Notes: generated by a model from the letters alone, not told the origin. Positions 9,098 through 17,391 are shown, counted from the stretch's first letter. The stretch is DNA of 58,596 nt from CAYHHI01 sp964356335 (GCA_964356335.1 CAYHHI010000019.1:1-58596), one strand, 5' to 3'. Program-made: numbers and translations.

Positions 9098-9636
9098 CGC
9101 CTGGTCCGCTCGCGTCTCGTCTTCAGAGATTTTCTTCCAACGGGCTCTGCTTCGGGAAGCCCTCGTCTGGCCTTAATGATCTTATTGTAAGTATCGGTAA
9201 GGGTCTCCGGCAGAACCTTCGCTTCTGAAAGGACGGGCATGAAATTGGTGTCTCCGTCCCAGCGCGGGACCACATGGACATGGATGTGGCCGGGGTAGCC
9301 TGCTCCGGCGCACTTGCCTATGTTCATACCGATGTTGAAACCACCAGGGCGGACAGCCTCTCTCAAGAGGGCCTCGCACACTGCCACAAGATGCATCACC
9401 TCGCAGGCTTCTGCCTCCGTAAGCTCGGCCAGACATGCCACGTGCCGGTAGGGTGCGACCATGAGATGCCCCGTTGTGTAAGGATAGCGATTCATCATCA
9501 CAAAGGCGTGTTTGCCTCTGAGCACAATGAAGTTCTTCTTGTCGCTCGCCCGGCGCGGACGGCTGCAGAAGATGCAGTCCTTGTCATCGCCCTTCCTTAT
9601 ATATGCCGTCCTCCAACCCGCGCTTAAGGTCTTCAT
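9094..9636 (-). CDS. HIT-family nucleotide hydrolase/phosphorylase
   Basis: A 180-residue histidine-triad protein acting on dinucleoside polyphosphates or AMP conjugates. The catalytic triad GHIHVHVVPRW is complete (near residues 115-125). An N-terminal CIFC pair suggests the zinc-binding subgroup, and NRYPYTTGHLMVAPYRH is the family's substrate-loop signature. It follows the ATP adenylyltransferase-like/Ap4A phosphorylase pattern seen in many bacteria. The stop codon of the pantothenate fusion gene directly abuts its ATG. The C-terminal 25 residues (ARRGLPEAEPVGRKSLKTRRERTRR) are basic and probably disordered. Confidence 0.92.
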   Translation of the reverse strand: MKTLSAGWRTAYIRKGDDKDCIFCSRPRRASDKKNFIVLRGKHAFVMMNRYPYTTGHLMVAPYRHVACLAELTEAEACEVMHLVAVCEALLREAVRPGGFNIGMNIGKCAGAGYPGHIHVHVVPRWDGDTNFMPVLSEAKVLPETLTDTYNKIIKARRGLPEAEPVGRKSLKTRRERTRR

Positions 9637-11250
9637 TCACCGTCTCCGTGCATAAAGCCTTCTCACAAGCGCGAGCTCTTGGGGAGTGTTAACCCCGAGA
9701 AGCTCGGTGTGATCATCAAGCAAAACAGCTTCCACGCGCCCCCCTCTTGACTTGATGATGTCTATCGTCTCGGTGATATAGTACTCCATCTGGGAATTGT
9801 CGGCGGTGAGCAAAAGCAAGCTGTCGAACAGGGCCGATGCCTTGAAGCAATAGATGCCGCCATTGACCTCGCTTATCCGGTGGATCTCGGCATCCGCATC
9901 CCTTTCCTCGACGATCTTAGCGAAGGCGCCGCCTGGGTCACGCACAATCCTCCCGTAGCCTTCAGGCTCAGGGACGACCGCAGTTCCGAAGGTTACGGCG
10001 TTAGTGTGCTGCTTGTGCGCCGTGAGAATGCGTTTGATCGTGGACGATCTGAGGAGGGGCGTATCACCCGAGACAACGAGAACGTCACCCCTGAAACCAT
10101 GGAGCATCGGATAGATCTGGAGGACGGCATGTCCCGTACCCCGCTGAACGTCCTGGGTCACTGTCTCCACCCTCAGCCGCTTCATCACAGGCCTGACCCT
10201 GGCGCTCCCGTGACCGATCACCGCCACCATCTGGCGAACGCCTGCTTGCCTCGAAGCACAAACCACCCGGGCGACCATCGGCTTGCCCCCGACAGGATGA
10301 AGCACCTTGGGGAGATCCGATTTCATGCGCTTGCCCTCACCCGCCGCCAGGATCACGCCCACCAGATCCCGACTGAGCGCCTTGCGTGCGGGGTGTATGA
10401 TCTCAGAGCCTGCGGGTATGTTGTCTATCAGGCGAGTCTTGCCGACCCAGGCGGCAACCAGCACGCGTACCTCGGCCGTGACATGCGGGACGGGCTCAAG
10501 GGTCTTGGGATCGACAATGCCGACATAGTCCACCTTGGTCACACCAGCATCCAGGAGAAAAGACATTGCTTTTTCCTTTATGACCTGCGATCTCCGTTCG
10601 TCGCTGGCGATCAAGAGCTTCGCAAGCTCCAGCGACCTGAAAAGCGACGTCGCCGTGTTTCTCTCCTCTCTTGAGAGGTATGAGTTGCGCGAGCTCAGTG
10701 CCAGGCCATCCTTGTCCCTCACCGTCGCGACGCCGACGATCTCCAGGGGAAGGGCCAGATCCTCGGCCAGGCGCCTGACGACCACGAGCTGCTGGTAGTC
10801 TTTCTCGCCAAAGAAGGCGAGGTCAGGCATCACCGCGAGGAGTGACTTCAAGACCACTAAACTCACGCCATCAAAATGCCCGGGCCGTGCCTCCCCACAG
10901 AGCACATCGCGTAAGCCCTGGACGCCAACCGTGGTCCTGAAGCCCTTCGGATACATCTCCTCCACAGACGGGCAGAAGATAAGGTCACAACCGGCCCGAG
11001 AGAGCATTGCTCTGTCTTTCGGAAGATCGCTGGGATAGCGCTCAAAGTCCTCGGCGGGCCCGAACTGCTTGGGATTGACGAAGATGCTCACTACCACCAC
11101 GTCACACAGGCGCCGCGCCTCACGGACCAGGGCCACATGGCCCTCATGGAGACAACCCATCGTCGGGACGAAGCCGATTCGCTTTCCCTTTTTCCTTGCC
11201 CCGGCGATCTCGCCCCTAAGAGGTTCAATCCTTCTTACGATCTTGAGCAT
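9637..11250 (-). CDS. panC: Pantoate-beta-alanine ligase fused to a GlmU-type nucleotidyltransferase
   Basis: One uninterrupted frame encodes two enzymes. The first half (about 285 residues) is a full PanC: VPTMGCLHEGH with the HIGH-like ATP site, SIFVNPKQFGP, FFGEKDYQQL and SSRNSYLS. It joins pantoate and beta-alanine to make pantothenate. A short linker (about DNIPAGSEIIHPARKALSRD) leads into a 240-residue sugar-nucleotidyltransferase domain starting ILAAGEGKRMKSDLPKVLHP, with VSGDTPLL and EVNGGIYCF as in the uridylyltransferase half of GlmU. The left-handed beta-helix acetyltransferase half of GlmU is missing. I chose the ATG at 11250 (protein MLKIVRRIEPLR), which overlaps panB by 26 bp. 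An upstream ATG at 11295 would add 15 residues not typical of PanC. The substrate of the second domain is unknown; UDP-GlcNAc synthesis is a guess. Confidence 0.93.
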   Translation of the reverse strand: MLKIVRRIEPLRGEIAGARKKGKRIGFVPTMGCLHEGHVALVREARRLCDVVVVSIFVNPKQFGPAEDFERYPSDLPKDRAMLSRAGCDLIFCPSVEEMYPKGFRTTVGVQGLRDVLCGEARPGHFDGVSLVVLKSLLAVMPDLAFFGEKDYQQLVVVRRLAEDLALPLEIVGVATVRDKDGLALSSRNSYLSREERNTATSLFRSLELAKLLIASDERRSQVIKEKAMSFLLDAGVTKVDYVGIVDPKTLEPVPHVTAEVRVLVAAWVGKTRLIDNIPAGSEIIHPARKALSRDLVGVILAAGEGKRMKSDLPKVLHPVGGKPMVARVVCASRQAGVRQMVAVIGHGSARVRPVMKRLRVETVTQDVQRGTGHAVLQIYPMLHGFRGDVLVVSGDTPLLRSSTIKRILTAHKQHTNAVTFGTAVVPEPEGYGRIVRDPGGAFAKIVEERDADAEIHRISEVNGGIYCFKASALFDSLLLLTADNSQMEYYITETIDIIKSRGGRVEAVLLDDHTELLGVNTPQELALVRRLYARRR

Positions 11251-12055
11251 CGTCGTAGCTTTCTTCCATGGACGGGAAGGCGCCTGCTTTGACATCTTTC
11301 ACATATGCCGAGAAGGCATTCGCGACAATGGTCTTCAAGTCGGCATACTTCCTCACGAATTTGGGCACGTAACCCTCATAGAGGCCGAGCAGATCATGAC
11401 CCACCAGCACCTGTCCGTCACAATGGGGGCCGGCGCCGATGCCAATGGTGGGTATCGCCAGTTTCTCAGTGATCTCCTTGGCAAGCTTCCAGGGTATGCC
11501 CTCAAGCACGACTGAAAAGCATCCTGCTTCCTCAAGGGCCACGGCATCCGCAAGGATCGCCGTACGCGCCGTCTCGCTTCGCCCCTGCACCTTGTAACCG
11601 CCGAACTTGCATATGGCCTGGGGCGTGAGGCCCGCGTGGCCCATCACCGGAATCTTGGCATTGGTCATCGCCCGCACAGTGTCGGCTATGCATTTCCCAC
11701 CCTCGATCTTCACCGCCTCTGCGCCGCCTTCCTTGATCATCCTGCCCGCATTCCCGATGGCCTCTTCCTTTGAGATCTGAAACGACATGAAGGGCATGTC
11801 TCCAACCACAAGGGCTCCTGTTCTGGCCCTCGCGACAGCCTTTATGTGGCACAGCATCTCATCCATGGTGACAGGCAGGGTGGTATCATAACCCAGGACG
11901 ACCATCCCCAGCGTATCCCCTACCAGGATCACATCGATCCCGGCCCGGTCAGCAAGCTGTGCCGACGGGTAGTCATAAGTGGAAAGCATGGCGATCTTCT
12001 CGCCCTTGCGTTTCATGGCGAGGAGCCCAGGCACGGTCATCTTCCTGATGTCCAT
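11225..12055 (-). CDS. panB: 3-methyl-2-oxobutanoate hydroxymethyltransferase
   Basis: PanB (276 residues, normal length) transfers a hydroxymethyl group from methylene-tetrahydrofolate to 2-ketoisovalerate, the first committed step to pantothenate and coenzyme A. Family motifs are clear: LSTYDYPSAQLADRAGIDVILVGDTLGMVVLGY at the N-terminus with the metal-binding Asp, then VVGDMPFMSF, EGGAEAVKIEGG, VMGHAGLTPQ and the Glu of LEGIPWKLA. Its ATG follows the deoxynucleoside kinase stop by one base, with GGAGG 11 nt upstream. The panC fusion starts inside its 3' end, so the pair is translationally coupled. The folate genes folB and folK just upstream fit the cofactor requirement of the reaction. 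Confidence 0.96.
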   Translation of the reverse strand: MDIRKMTVPGLLAMKRKGEKIAMLSTYDYPSAQLADRAGIDVILVGDTLGMVVLGYDTTLPVTMDEMLCHIKAVARARTGALVVGDMPFMSFQISKEEAIGNAGRMIKEGGAEAVKIEGGKCIADTVRAMTNAKIPVMGHAGLTPQAICKFGGYKVQGRSETARTAILADAVALEEAGCFSVVLEGIPWKLAKEITEKLAIPTIGIGAGPHCDGQVLVGHDLLGLYEGYVPKFVRKYADLKTIVANAFSAYVKDVKAGAFPSMEESYDDAQDRKKD

Positions 12056-12056
12056 G

Positions 12057-12695
12057 CTACTTTGATCCTCCTCTGTAGTAGATTGTTCCCTTCTTGTGGG
12101 TGTTTATGAACTCAATCAGACTGTCAACATGAAGTCGGTTCGCCACAAGATCGAGTGAATCGGTATTGACAATGACGAGCGGCGTGTCAGTGTAGTGAAA
12201 GTAGAAGTAGTTGTATGCATTGTTCAGGGTCTCGATATAGTCCTGAGGCATGTTTCGCTCAAATGGCCGACCCCGCTTGGCGATCCGTTCCATCAAGACG
12301 TGGGGGCTTGCCTGAAGATACAGAACCATGTCAGGCTTCACGATATCCCTCTCCAGGATCTTGACCAGTTTCTCGTAAAGCGCCAGTTCATCATCGTTGA
12401 GATTAATATAAGCAAATATGCGGTCCTTCGAAAAGGTGTAGTCGCTCACGACCTTCTGCTTGAAGAGGCTTGCCTGTGCCAGTTCGGTCTGCTGTCTGTA
12501 TCTCGACAGCAGGAAGAATATCTGGGTCTGAAAGGCATAGCCCCGCATGTCATCATAGAATTTCTCCAGGAAGGGATTCTCCTCAACCTCCTCCAGCTGC
12601 AGCTGCGCACCGAGCTTTTCAGCCAATATGGTGGCAAGCGTGGTCTTGCCTACTCCGATGACGCCCTCAATGGCTATATAGCTGGGTTCGTCCAA
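12057..12695 (-). CDS. Deoxynucleoside kinase (dNK/dGK family)
   Basis: A 212-residue kinase that phosphorylates deoxynucleosides in salvage. The P-loop is GVIGVGKTT (residues 11-19). EEVEENPFLEKFYDD with the substrate-binding Glu, SRYRQQ, the SDYTFSKDRIFA segment (DRS-like motif) and the RIAKRGRPFER lid follow in family order. Which base it prefers cannot be told from sequence; related proteins are annotated as deoxyguanosine or deoxyadenosine kinases. The TTG start at 12695 has GGAGG 6 nt upstream and overlaps the 3' end of folK by 22 bp. Its place between folK and panB is a common cofactor/nucleotide arrangement and not evidence of a shared pathway. Confidence 0.9.
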   Translation of the reverse strand: MDEPSYIAIEGVIGVGKTTLATILAEKLGAQLQLEEVEENPFLEKFYDDMRGYAFQTQIFFLLSRYRQQTELAQASLFKQKVVSDYTFSKDRIFAYINLNDDELALYEKLVKILERDIVKPDMVLYLQASPHVLMERIAKRGRPFERNMPQDYIETLNNAYNYFYFHYTDTPLVIVNTDSLDLVANRLHVDSLIEFINTHKKGTIYYRGGSK

Positions 12696-13168
12696 GATGA
12701 GCCTCCACCTTTCTCCATTGTCTCGAAATATGCTGAGACCCTGATCCCTGTCTCAGGATGCACGAGATCCGGCGCTATCTCAACAAGCGGTACCAGCACA
12801 AAGGCGCGTTCACACATATAAGGATGCGGGATCGTAAGATCATCTTCCTTGAGAACCTCATCACCATAAAGCAAGATATCAATGTCTATCTCTCTTGGAC
12901 CCCACCTGGTTCCCAGGCGCCTGCCAAGGCCTTCTTCGATCCGTTTGGCTGTGGCCAGAAGATCCTGGGGACTCAGGTGCGTCTCTACCTCTGCCGCCGC
13001 ATTCAAGAACTCATCTTGATCGAGGCAGCCCCAGGGCTTGGTCCGGTAGAGACTTGACATCTTTCTCAAGATGATATCACCCTGCGAGACAAGACAGGTC
13101 ATGGCCCGCGCTATCATACCCATTCTGTCGGAGACATTGCTTCCCAGGCCGAGGTAACATAGGACCAA
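12674..13168 (-). CDS. folK: 2-amino-4-hydroxy-6-hydroxymethyldihydropteridine pyrophosphokinase
   Basis: FolK (HPPK), 164 residues, transfers pyrophosphate from ATP to hydroxymethyl-dihydropterin in folate synthesis. Motifs: LGLGSNVSDR at the start, SSLYRTKPWGCLDQDEFLNA (substrate loop), TRWGPREIDIDILLYGD (the metal-binding DxD signature) and IPHPYMCERAFVLVPL. The start is TTG 13168, with GAGGT 7 nt upstream. No folP is present in the window. It sits 5 bp after folB, so the two consecutive steps DHNA aldolase and HPPK are encoded as neighbours. Confidence 0.96.
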   Translation of the reverse strand: MVLCYLGLGSNVSDRMGMIARAMTCLVSQGDIILRKMSSLYRTKPWGCLDQDEFLNAAAEVETHLSPQDLLATAKRIEEGLGRRLGTRWGPREIDIDILLYGDEVLKEDDLTIPHPYMCERAFVLVPLVEIAPDLVHPETGIRVSAYFETMEKGGGSSWTNPAI

Positions 13169-13173
13169 GCGCT

Positions 13174-13554
13174 CTACCTCGCAAGATCTCTCTTGATTTC
13201 CACCTCCACCGATGCCACCCGCGTGGCTATAGGAAGATTCATCTTCTTGACTCTCACCACAACCGTGGAGGGGGCGAACTTACCAAGAATCGTTCGAGCG
13301 ATCTCATCGGCAAGGCTCTCAAGCAAGAGGAATTCCTTCGCGCTTGCCACCTCTTCAACCAGGCATGAGACCGCTTCATAGTTGACGGTCTTCCGGATGT
13401 CATCATTCGCTATCGCGGCCCGCAGGTCAAGCCACATCTCGACATCGATGACAAGCCGCTGCCCGACTTTTCGCTCGGCTTCGTCAACACCGTGGTGGCC
13501 GAGCACGTTGATGCCCTGGACGGTTATCCTATCGAGGCGGTCTATCTCTTCCAA
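13174..13554 (-). CDS. folB: Dihydroneopterin aldolase
   Basis: FolB, 126 residues, cleaves dihydroneopterin to glycolaldehyde and hydroxymethyl-dihydropterin. It begins DRITVQGINVLGHHGVDEAERKVGQRLVIDVEM, the family N-terminus with the catalytic Glu in the GVxxxE segment, and has NYEAV and LLESLADEIARTIL further on. The TTG start at 13554 lies inside the last codons of the upstream aminotransferase gene (13-bp overlap), with GAGGTGA 7 nt upstream within that gene. folK follows immediately. Confidence 0.95.
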   Translation of the reverse strand: MEEIDRLDRITVQGINVLGHHGVDEAERKVGQRLVIDVEMWLDLRAAIANDDIRKTVNYEAVSCLVEEVASAKEFLLLESLADEIARTILGKFAPSTVVVRVKKMNLPIATRVASVEVEIKRDLAR

Positions 13555-14723
13555 AGCCCACTCACCTCATGAAGCCTTTCTGCGGCAGCCTTGACGCGGG
13601 ATGTCGCACAGGTTATGGAAATCCTGAAATAGCCCTCACCGCCTTCGCCGAAGCCCACGCCGGGAGCAACGAGCACACCGGCCTTGTCCAGAAGCAGCCT
13701 GGCGAAGTCAAGCGACTTCATCGAGCCGGGTACTCTCGCCCAGATGTAGAGCGTCGCAGGCGACCGGTGGTACTCTATTCCACAGGCTTCGAGGCTCCGG
13801 AACACCAGCGCCCTCCTCACCTTGTACTCCTTCAACGTCGCCTCCAAGCATGACCACCCACCCTCGAGAGCCGCGATTGAGGCCATGAGGATGGGGCCGA
13901 ACACGCTGGAGTCGATATTGGATTTGAGGGTCTTGAGCGCGCTCACCAGATCACGCTGGCCTGCGATGAAACCGACTCGCCAGCCGGCCATATTGAAGGT
14001 CTTCGAAAACGAATGAAACTCAACCGCAACGCTCTTGGCATCAGGCGCCTGGAGGATGCTAGGTGAGACGTGGCCGTCAAAAGCGATCTCGGAGTAGGCA
14101 GCATCGTTGACAACAAAGACATTGGCCTCTCGCGCCCAGCGAGTCAGTCCGGCGTAGAAGTCGAGCGTTGCCACGGCGGAGGTGGGGTTGTTTGGGTAAT
14201 TGATGAAAACCACCTTCGGGCTTTTTCCCTTGAGAGCGGCTACGTCAGGCAGGAATCCGTTCCCGGCGGTCAGTGGCATCCACTCCACCCTGCCTCCCGC
14301 AAACCACACGCCCCTTGAGTAAACGGGGTATCCGGGATCCGGAACCAGAGCGGTATCGCCGGGGTCAATCACCGCAAGCGGAAGATGGGCGAGCCCCTCC
14401 TTGGTGCCGACGAGGGGGAAAACCTCGGTTCTGGGATCGACGCTGACGCCGAAGCGCTGCTTCATCCATGCGCTTGCCGCCTCCCCGAATTTCTCGATCA
14501 CCCACCGAGAAGTATAGCAGTGAAGCCTTGGGTCGCCTGCATATTTGCGCAAGGCCTCGACAACAACGTCCGGGGCACCAAGGTCAGGGTCACCAATCGA
14601 AAGATCAATTACGTCAATCCCTCTGGCCTGTGTGGTGTCCCTTATTCTCACCAACTCTTCGAAAAGATAGGGAGGGAGCGCACGGAGCCTCGCCGATCTA
14701 GCTTCATTTTGAGTCAGCTTCAC
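13542..14723 (-). CDS. Class I/II aminotransferase, probable LL-diaminopimelate aminotransferase
   Basis: A 393-residue PLP enzyme of fold type I. The PLP-binding lysine is in SFSKTFNMAGWRVGF near residue 240. NYPNNPTSAVA, NDAAYSEIAFDG and a C-terminal arginine in EGYFRIS complete the active site. The start region (LPPYLFEELVRIRDTTQARGIDVIDLSIGDPDL) matches the DapL/alanine-type aminotransferases of candidate phyla. A DapL role would make LL-diaminopimelate directly for cell wall and lysine, in line with the DNPR-type MurE elsewhere in the window. Other substrates in this superfamily cannot be excluded. The start at GTG 14723 has a rather close Shine-Dalgarno. It overlaps folB. Confidence 0.85.
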   Translation of the reverse strand: MKLTQNEARSARLRALPPYLFEELVRIRDTTQARGIDVIDLSIGDPDLGAPDVVVEALRKYAGDPRLHCYTSRWVIEKFGEAASAWMKQRFGVSVDPRTEVFPLVGTKEGLAHLPLAVIDPGDTALVPDPGYPVYSRGVWFAGGRVEWMPLTAGNGFLPDVAALKGKSPKVVFINYPNNPTSAVATLDFYAGLTRWAREANVFVVNDAAYSEIAFDGHVSPSILQAPDAKSVAVEFHSFSKTFNMAGWRVGFIAGQRDLVSALKTLKSNIDSSVFGPILMASIAALEGGWSCLEATLKEYKVRRALVFRSLEACGIEYHRSPATLYIWARVPGSMKSLDFARLLLDKAGVLVAPGVGFGEGGEGYFRISITCATSRVKAAAERLHEVSGLWKR

Positions 14724-14762
14724 TGCACCTCACTTGTGTCCCCAAGCGTCCCTTCTCGGGCA

Positions 14763-14805
14763 GCCGCCACCCTTTGCCTTCATGGGGTCCCCAGCCTTTG
14801 GCGGC
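14763..14805. repeat. Palindromic intergenic element
   Basis: GCCGCCA (14763-14769) pairs with TGGCGGC (14799-14805), and the centre holds the perfect palindrome TGGGGTCCCCA (14783-14793). It lies in the 141-bp gap between the slipin gene and the DapL-like gene and can fold into a long hairpin on either strand. It could be a processing site, an attenuator or a REP-like element. No T-run follows on the minus strand, so it is not a classical terminator. Next to it, at about 14833-14856, a GGGAGAGATA-type 12-mer is repeated on the minus strand. Confidence 0.5.
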
Positions 14806-14864
14806 CCTTCTCCCCGTTGGCCTCGCTACCTATCTCTCCCTCTATCTCTCCCCGGGACTTGACA

Positions 14865-15608
14865 TCACGATTTTGCTTTGTCCATGAAAACCTTGAAGAA
14901 ATCGATCGGAATCGGGAAAAGCGTGGTCGAGTTATTCTCGGTCGCCACTTCTCTCAGGGTCTGGAGATATCTGAGCTGAATCGCCACGGGGTAATCCTGG
15001 ATGATCTTCGCCGCTTCCATGAGCTTCTCAGCGGCCTGCTGCTCGCCGAGGGCATTGATCACCTTGGCCCGTCTCTCTCTCTCTGCCTCGGCCTGCTTTG
15101 CCATCGCCCGCTTCATTTCATCGGGCAGGTCGACGTGCTTCACCTCCACATTGGAAACCTTTATTCCCCACGGTTCGGCGTGCCTGTCCAGGATAGCCTG
15201 TAACTCGCTGTTTATCTTATCGCGGTTGGCAAGGAGGTCGTCGAGCTCGGCCTGACCCAGCACGCTCCTGAGTGTGGTTTGAGAAAGCTGCGAGGTTGCG
15301 TACATGTAGTCTTCGACCTCGGTGATCGCTTTGTTGGGATCCATCACTCTGAAATAGATCACGGCATTGACTTTGACCGAGACGTTGTCCCTGGTTATGA
15401 CATCCTGGGGAGGCACGTCATGCACGATCATCCTGAGACTCACTTTAACAGGACGATCCACGATGGGGATGATGACGATTATCCCCGGCCCTCGCACGCC
15501 CTGGAGCCGCCCGAGCCTGAAGATCACGGCGCGCTCATATTCTCTGTAGACCCTGACCGAGTTCGCAAGTATGAAGAGAAGCACAAATGCTACGACAATA
15601 ATCGGCAT
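14865..15608 (-). CDS. Slipin (stomatin/prohibitin SPFH-domain membrane protein)
   Basis: A 247-residue SPFH/band-7 protein. It starts with a hydrophobic membrane segment (residues 2-17), then YREYERAVIFRLGRLQGVRGPGIIVIIPIVDR, the slipin hallmark, and DNVSVKVNAVIYFRV. A C-terminal coiled coil (KRAMAKQAEAERERRAKVINALGEQQAAEKL) drives oligomerisation. Slipins are typically encoded next to NfeD-type membrane proteases in bacteria and archaea, and that is so here: the nfeD gene ends one base before its ATG. The pair is thought to organise membrane microdomains and turn over stomatin, but the exact role is not settled. Confidence 0.95.
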   Translation of the reverse strand: MPIIVVAFVLLFILANSVRVYREYERAVIFRLGRLQGVRGPGIIVIIPIVDRPVKVSLRMIVHDVPPQDVITRDNVSVKVNAVIYFRVMDPNKAITEVEDYMYATSQLSQTTLRSVLGQAELDDLLANRDKINSELQAILDRHAEPWGIKVSNVEVKHVDLPDEMKRAMAKQAEAERERRAKVINALGEQQAAEKLMEAAKIIQDYPVAIQLRYLQTLREVATENNSTTLFPIPIDFFKVFMDKAKS

Positions 15609-15609
15609 C

Positions 15610-16923
15610 TTACATCTCCCTTCCAGGCTGATCCTTTGAGCCCGCTCGCCTCACGTGAAGCCTGAGTCCCTCAATGGAAACCACCTCCACCGCCTCACCC
15701 TGACCTATCTTTTCATCACTCGAGACCGTCCAGATCTCGCCGTGAATGAAGGCCTGACCCGCGCCGTCGATGTCCGTCTTTGCTAATCCCACCTCTCCGA
15801 CCAGGCCCTCGCTACCCGTGGTGGGTTTCTTAAGTTGCGCCCTCAAGCCCGCTCCAACCGCAAAGATGAAAAAGGCCGCCGTAGTAGCGACCGCCGAGAT
15901 TATGACCGTGTAGGAGATCTTCAGGAAAGGTGCGGGCGATTCAATAAGCATGAGCGAGCCGAGGAACATAGATGCAATACCCCCTATGGTGAGCAGTCCC
16001 GCACTGTGGATCTTGATTTCAGCCACAAAAAAGCCAAGCGCCAAGACGATCAAGAGGAGGCCGGCATAGTTGATCGGAAGCATCTGAAATGAGAAGAAGG
16101 CAAGTATCAAGAATATCGCCCCCAGTACACCCGGGAAGATTGAGCCGGGATTGGAAAGTTCAAAGAAAAGCCCATAGAACCCAAGTATCAGAAGAATGTA
16201 AGCAATATTGGGATCCGAAAGGATGCCGAGGATTTTGTAGCGCGCGCCCATCTCAATTCGCTTGATCTGGATTCCGCTGGTCTTGATCCGGCCACCCTTG
16301 GTGGCATCAACCTCCTTCCCGTCGATGGCGCGAAGCAGACTATCGAGGTTCTCAATGACAAAATCGATCACGCCGAGCTCCAGGGCCTGCTCCGCAGTGG
16401 CAGTGGCGCTTTCCCTCACGGCCTTCTCCGCCCAATCCTGGTTCCGCCCCATCTTGGCGGCGAGGCTCCGGATGTACGACGCGCTGTCGTTTACAATCTT
16501 ATCCATGGTCTCCTTGTTGGTCTCGGTCTGGCCGATGGTGACAGGATGAGCGGCGCCGATAGAAGTGCCCGGCGCCATCGCGACAACGTCAGCGCTCATG
16601 GCGATGAAGACCCCTGCCGAGGCGCATCGTGCTCCCGCAGGGAAGACATAGACAACCACCGGAACCTTCGAAGCCAAGATGTCCCGAATCGTCTGGCGCA
16701 TGGAGGTATCGAGCCCGCCCGGAGTATCGATCTCGATCACGAGACAGGCTGCAGATTCGCGCTCGGCTGCCTTGATTTGCTGGGCGAGGAAGCGCGCAGA
16801 CACCGGCCCGATGGCACCGTCGATTGTCACAACGTGCGCCTGGGGTGCTCCCACCAGACTAGCCGGCACCATCAACAAAGCCGCAAGCAAGAGAGCCGCG
16901 ACCGCTTGGACCACATGCTTCAT
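15610..16923 (-). CDS. nfeD: NfeD1b-type membrane serine protease
   Basis: Long-form NfeD, 437 residues. A signal peptide (about residues 1-26) precedes a ClpP/SppA-like serine protease domain: DTPGGLDTSMR, then CASAGVFIAMSADV with the nucleophile Ser near residue 98, and GTSIGAAHPV. Four to five transmembrane helices follow (about residues 220-360), and a C-terminal OB-fold NfeD domain ends at GEAVEVVSIEGLRLHVRR. Homologous archaeal proteases cleave stomatin, whose partner is encoded next. The ATG at 16923 shares one base with the FmdE-like stop (TGATG) and has GAGGTGG in front, so I prefer it over a TTG one codon upstream. Confidence 0.95.
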   Translation of the reverse strand: MKHVVQAVAALLLAALLMVPASLVGAPQAHVVTIDGAIGPVSARFLAQQIKAAERESAACLVIEIDTPGGLDTSMRQTIRDILASKVPVVVYVFPAGARCASAGVFIAMSADVVAMAPGTSIGAAHPVTIGQTETNKETMDKIVNDSASYIRSLAAKMGRNQDWAEKAVRESATATAEQALELGVIDFVIENLDSLLRAIDGKEVDATKGGRIKTSGIQIKRIEMGARYKILGILSDPNIAYILLILGFYGLFFELSNPGSIFPGVLGAIFLILAFFSFQMLPINYAGLLLIVLALGFFVAEIKIHSAGLLTIGGIASMFLGSLMLIESPAPFLKISYTVIISAVATTAAFFIFAVGAGLRAQLKKPTTGSEGLVGEVGLAKTDIDGAGQAFIHGEIWTVSSDEKIGQGEAVEVVSIEGLRLHVRRAGSKDQPGREM

Positions 16924-17348
16924 CAAGCCACCTCGAAGAGTTCTCCGAGGGGAGTATCCATTATTTCGAAGGCGTAGTCAATCACAGCTTTTTCCGGTGC
17001 GCCGTCGAGATCATGTTCCATGCGTCGGAGGAAATCATCGCGCAGGTCTATCTTGAGCGTCGCCGCTCCTCTCTTGAAGGAAACCGAGATGATGCTTGCG
17101 TCCGGCCTTATCTTGATGTTGCCCTTGCCCATCGTGCATCCTGTAATAAACTGAACACCGTCAACCAGACAGGATTTGGGCGGTTCTGGCTCAACGCTTA
17201 CGACGGCGGCTGTGTCCATGGGGGCGCGCCCGAGATTCTCATTGGCGAGGAGCCCCATCCTCAAACCGATGGCAAGGAACGGCCCTATGTGTCCGTGAAA
17301 GCGGCCCGCCGCTTGGAGCAGCGGATTCTCTGAAATCGGCTCAGTCAT
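16923..17348 (-). CDS. FmdE-like protein (formylmethanofuran dehydrogenase subunit E family domain)
   Basis: A 141-residue protein with the FmdE/FwdE core: FHGHIGPFLAIGLRMG near the N-terminus and FITGCTMGKGNI in the middle. The canonical family has Cys after the HGHx motif (HGHxCPG); here Gly replaces it, while the later Cys is kept. The C-terminal zinc ribbon of full-length FmdE is absent. The name is historical: most bacterial members have no link to formylmethanofuran. A metal-binding role is plausible but unproven. I start at ATG 17348, with AGAGGTGA at good spacing, instead of GTG two codons upstream. It is coupled to nfeD and lies 43 bp after the HD-domain gene. Confidence 0.82.
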   Translation of the reverse strand: MTEPISENPLLQAAGRFHGHIGPFLAIGLRMGLLANENLGRAPMDTAAVVSVEPEPPKSCLVDGVQFITGCTMGKGNIKIRPDASIISVSFKRGAATLKIDLRDDFLRRMEHDLDGAPEKAVIDYAFEIMDTPLGELFEVA

Positions 17349-17391
17349 TTTCACCTCTTCCGTTTGTACTCTTGTACTATATTCCTAATTC

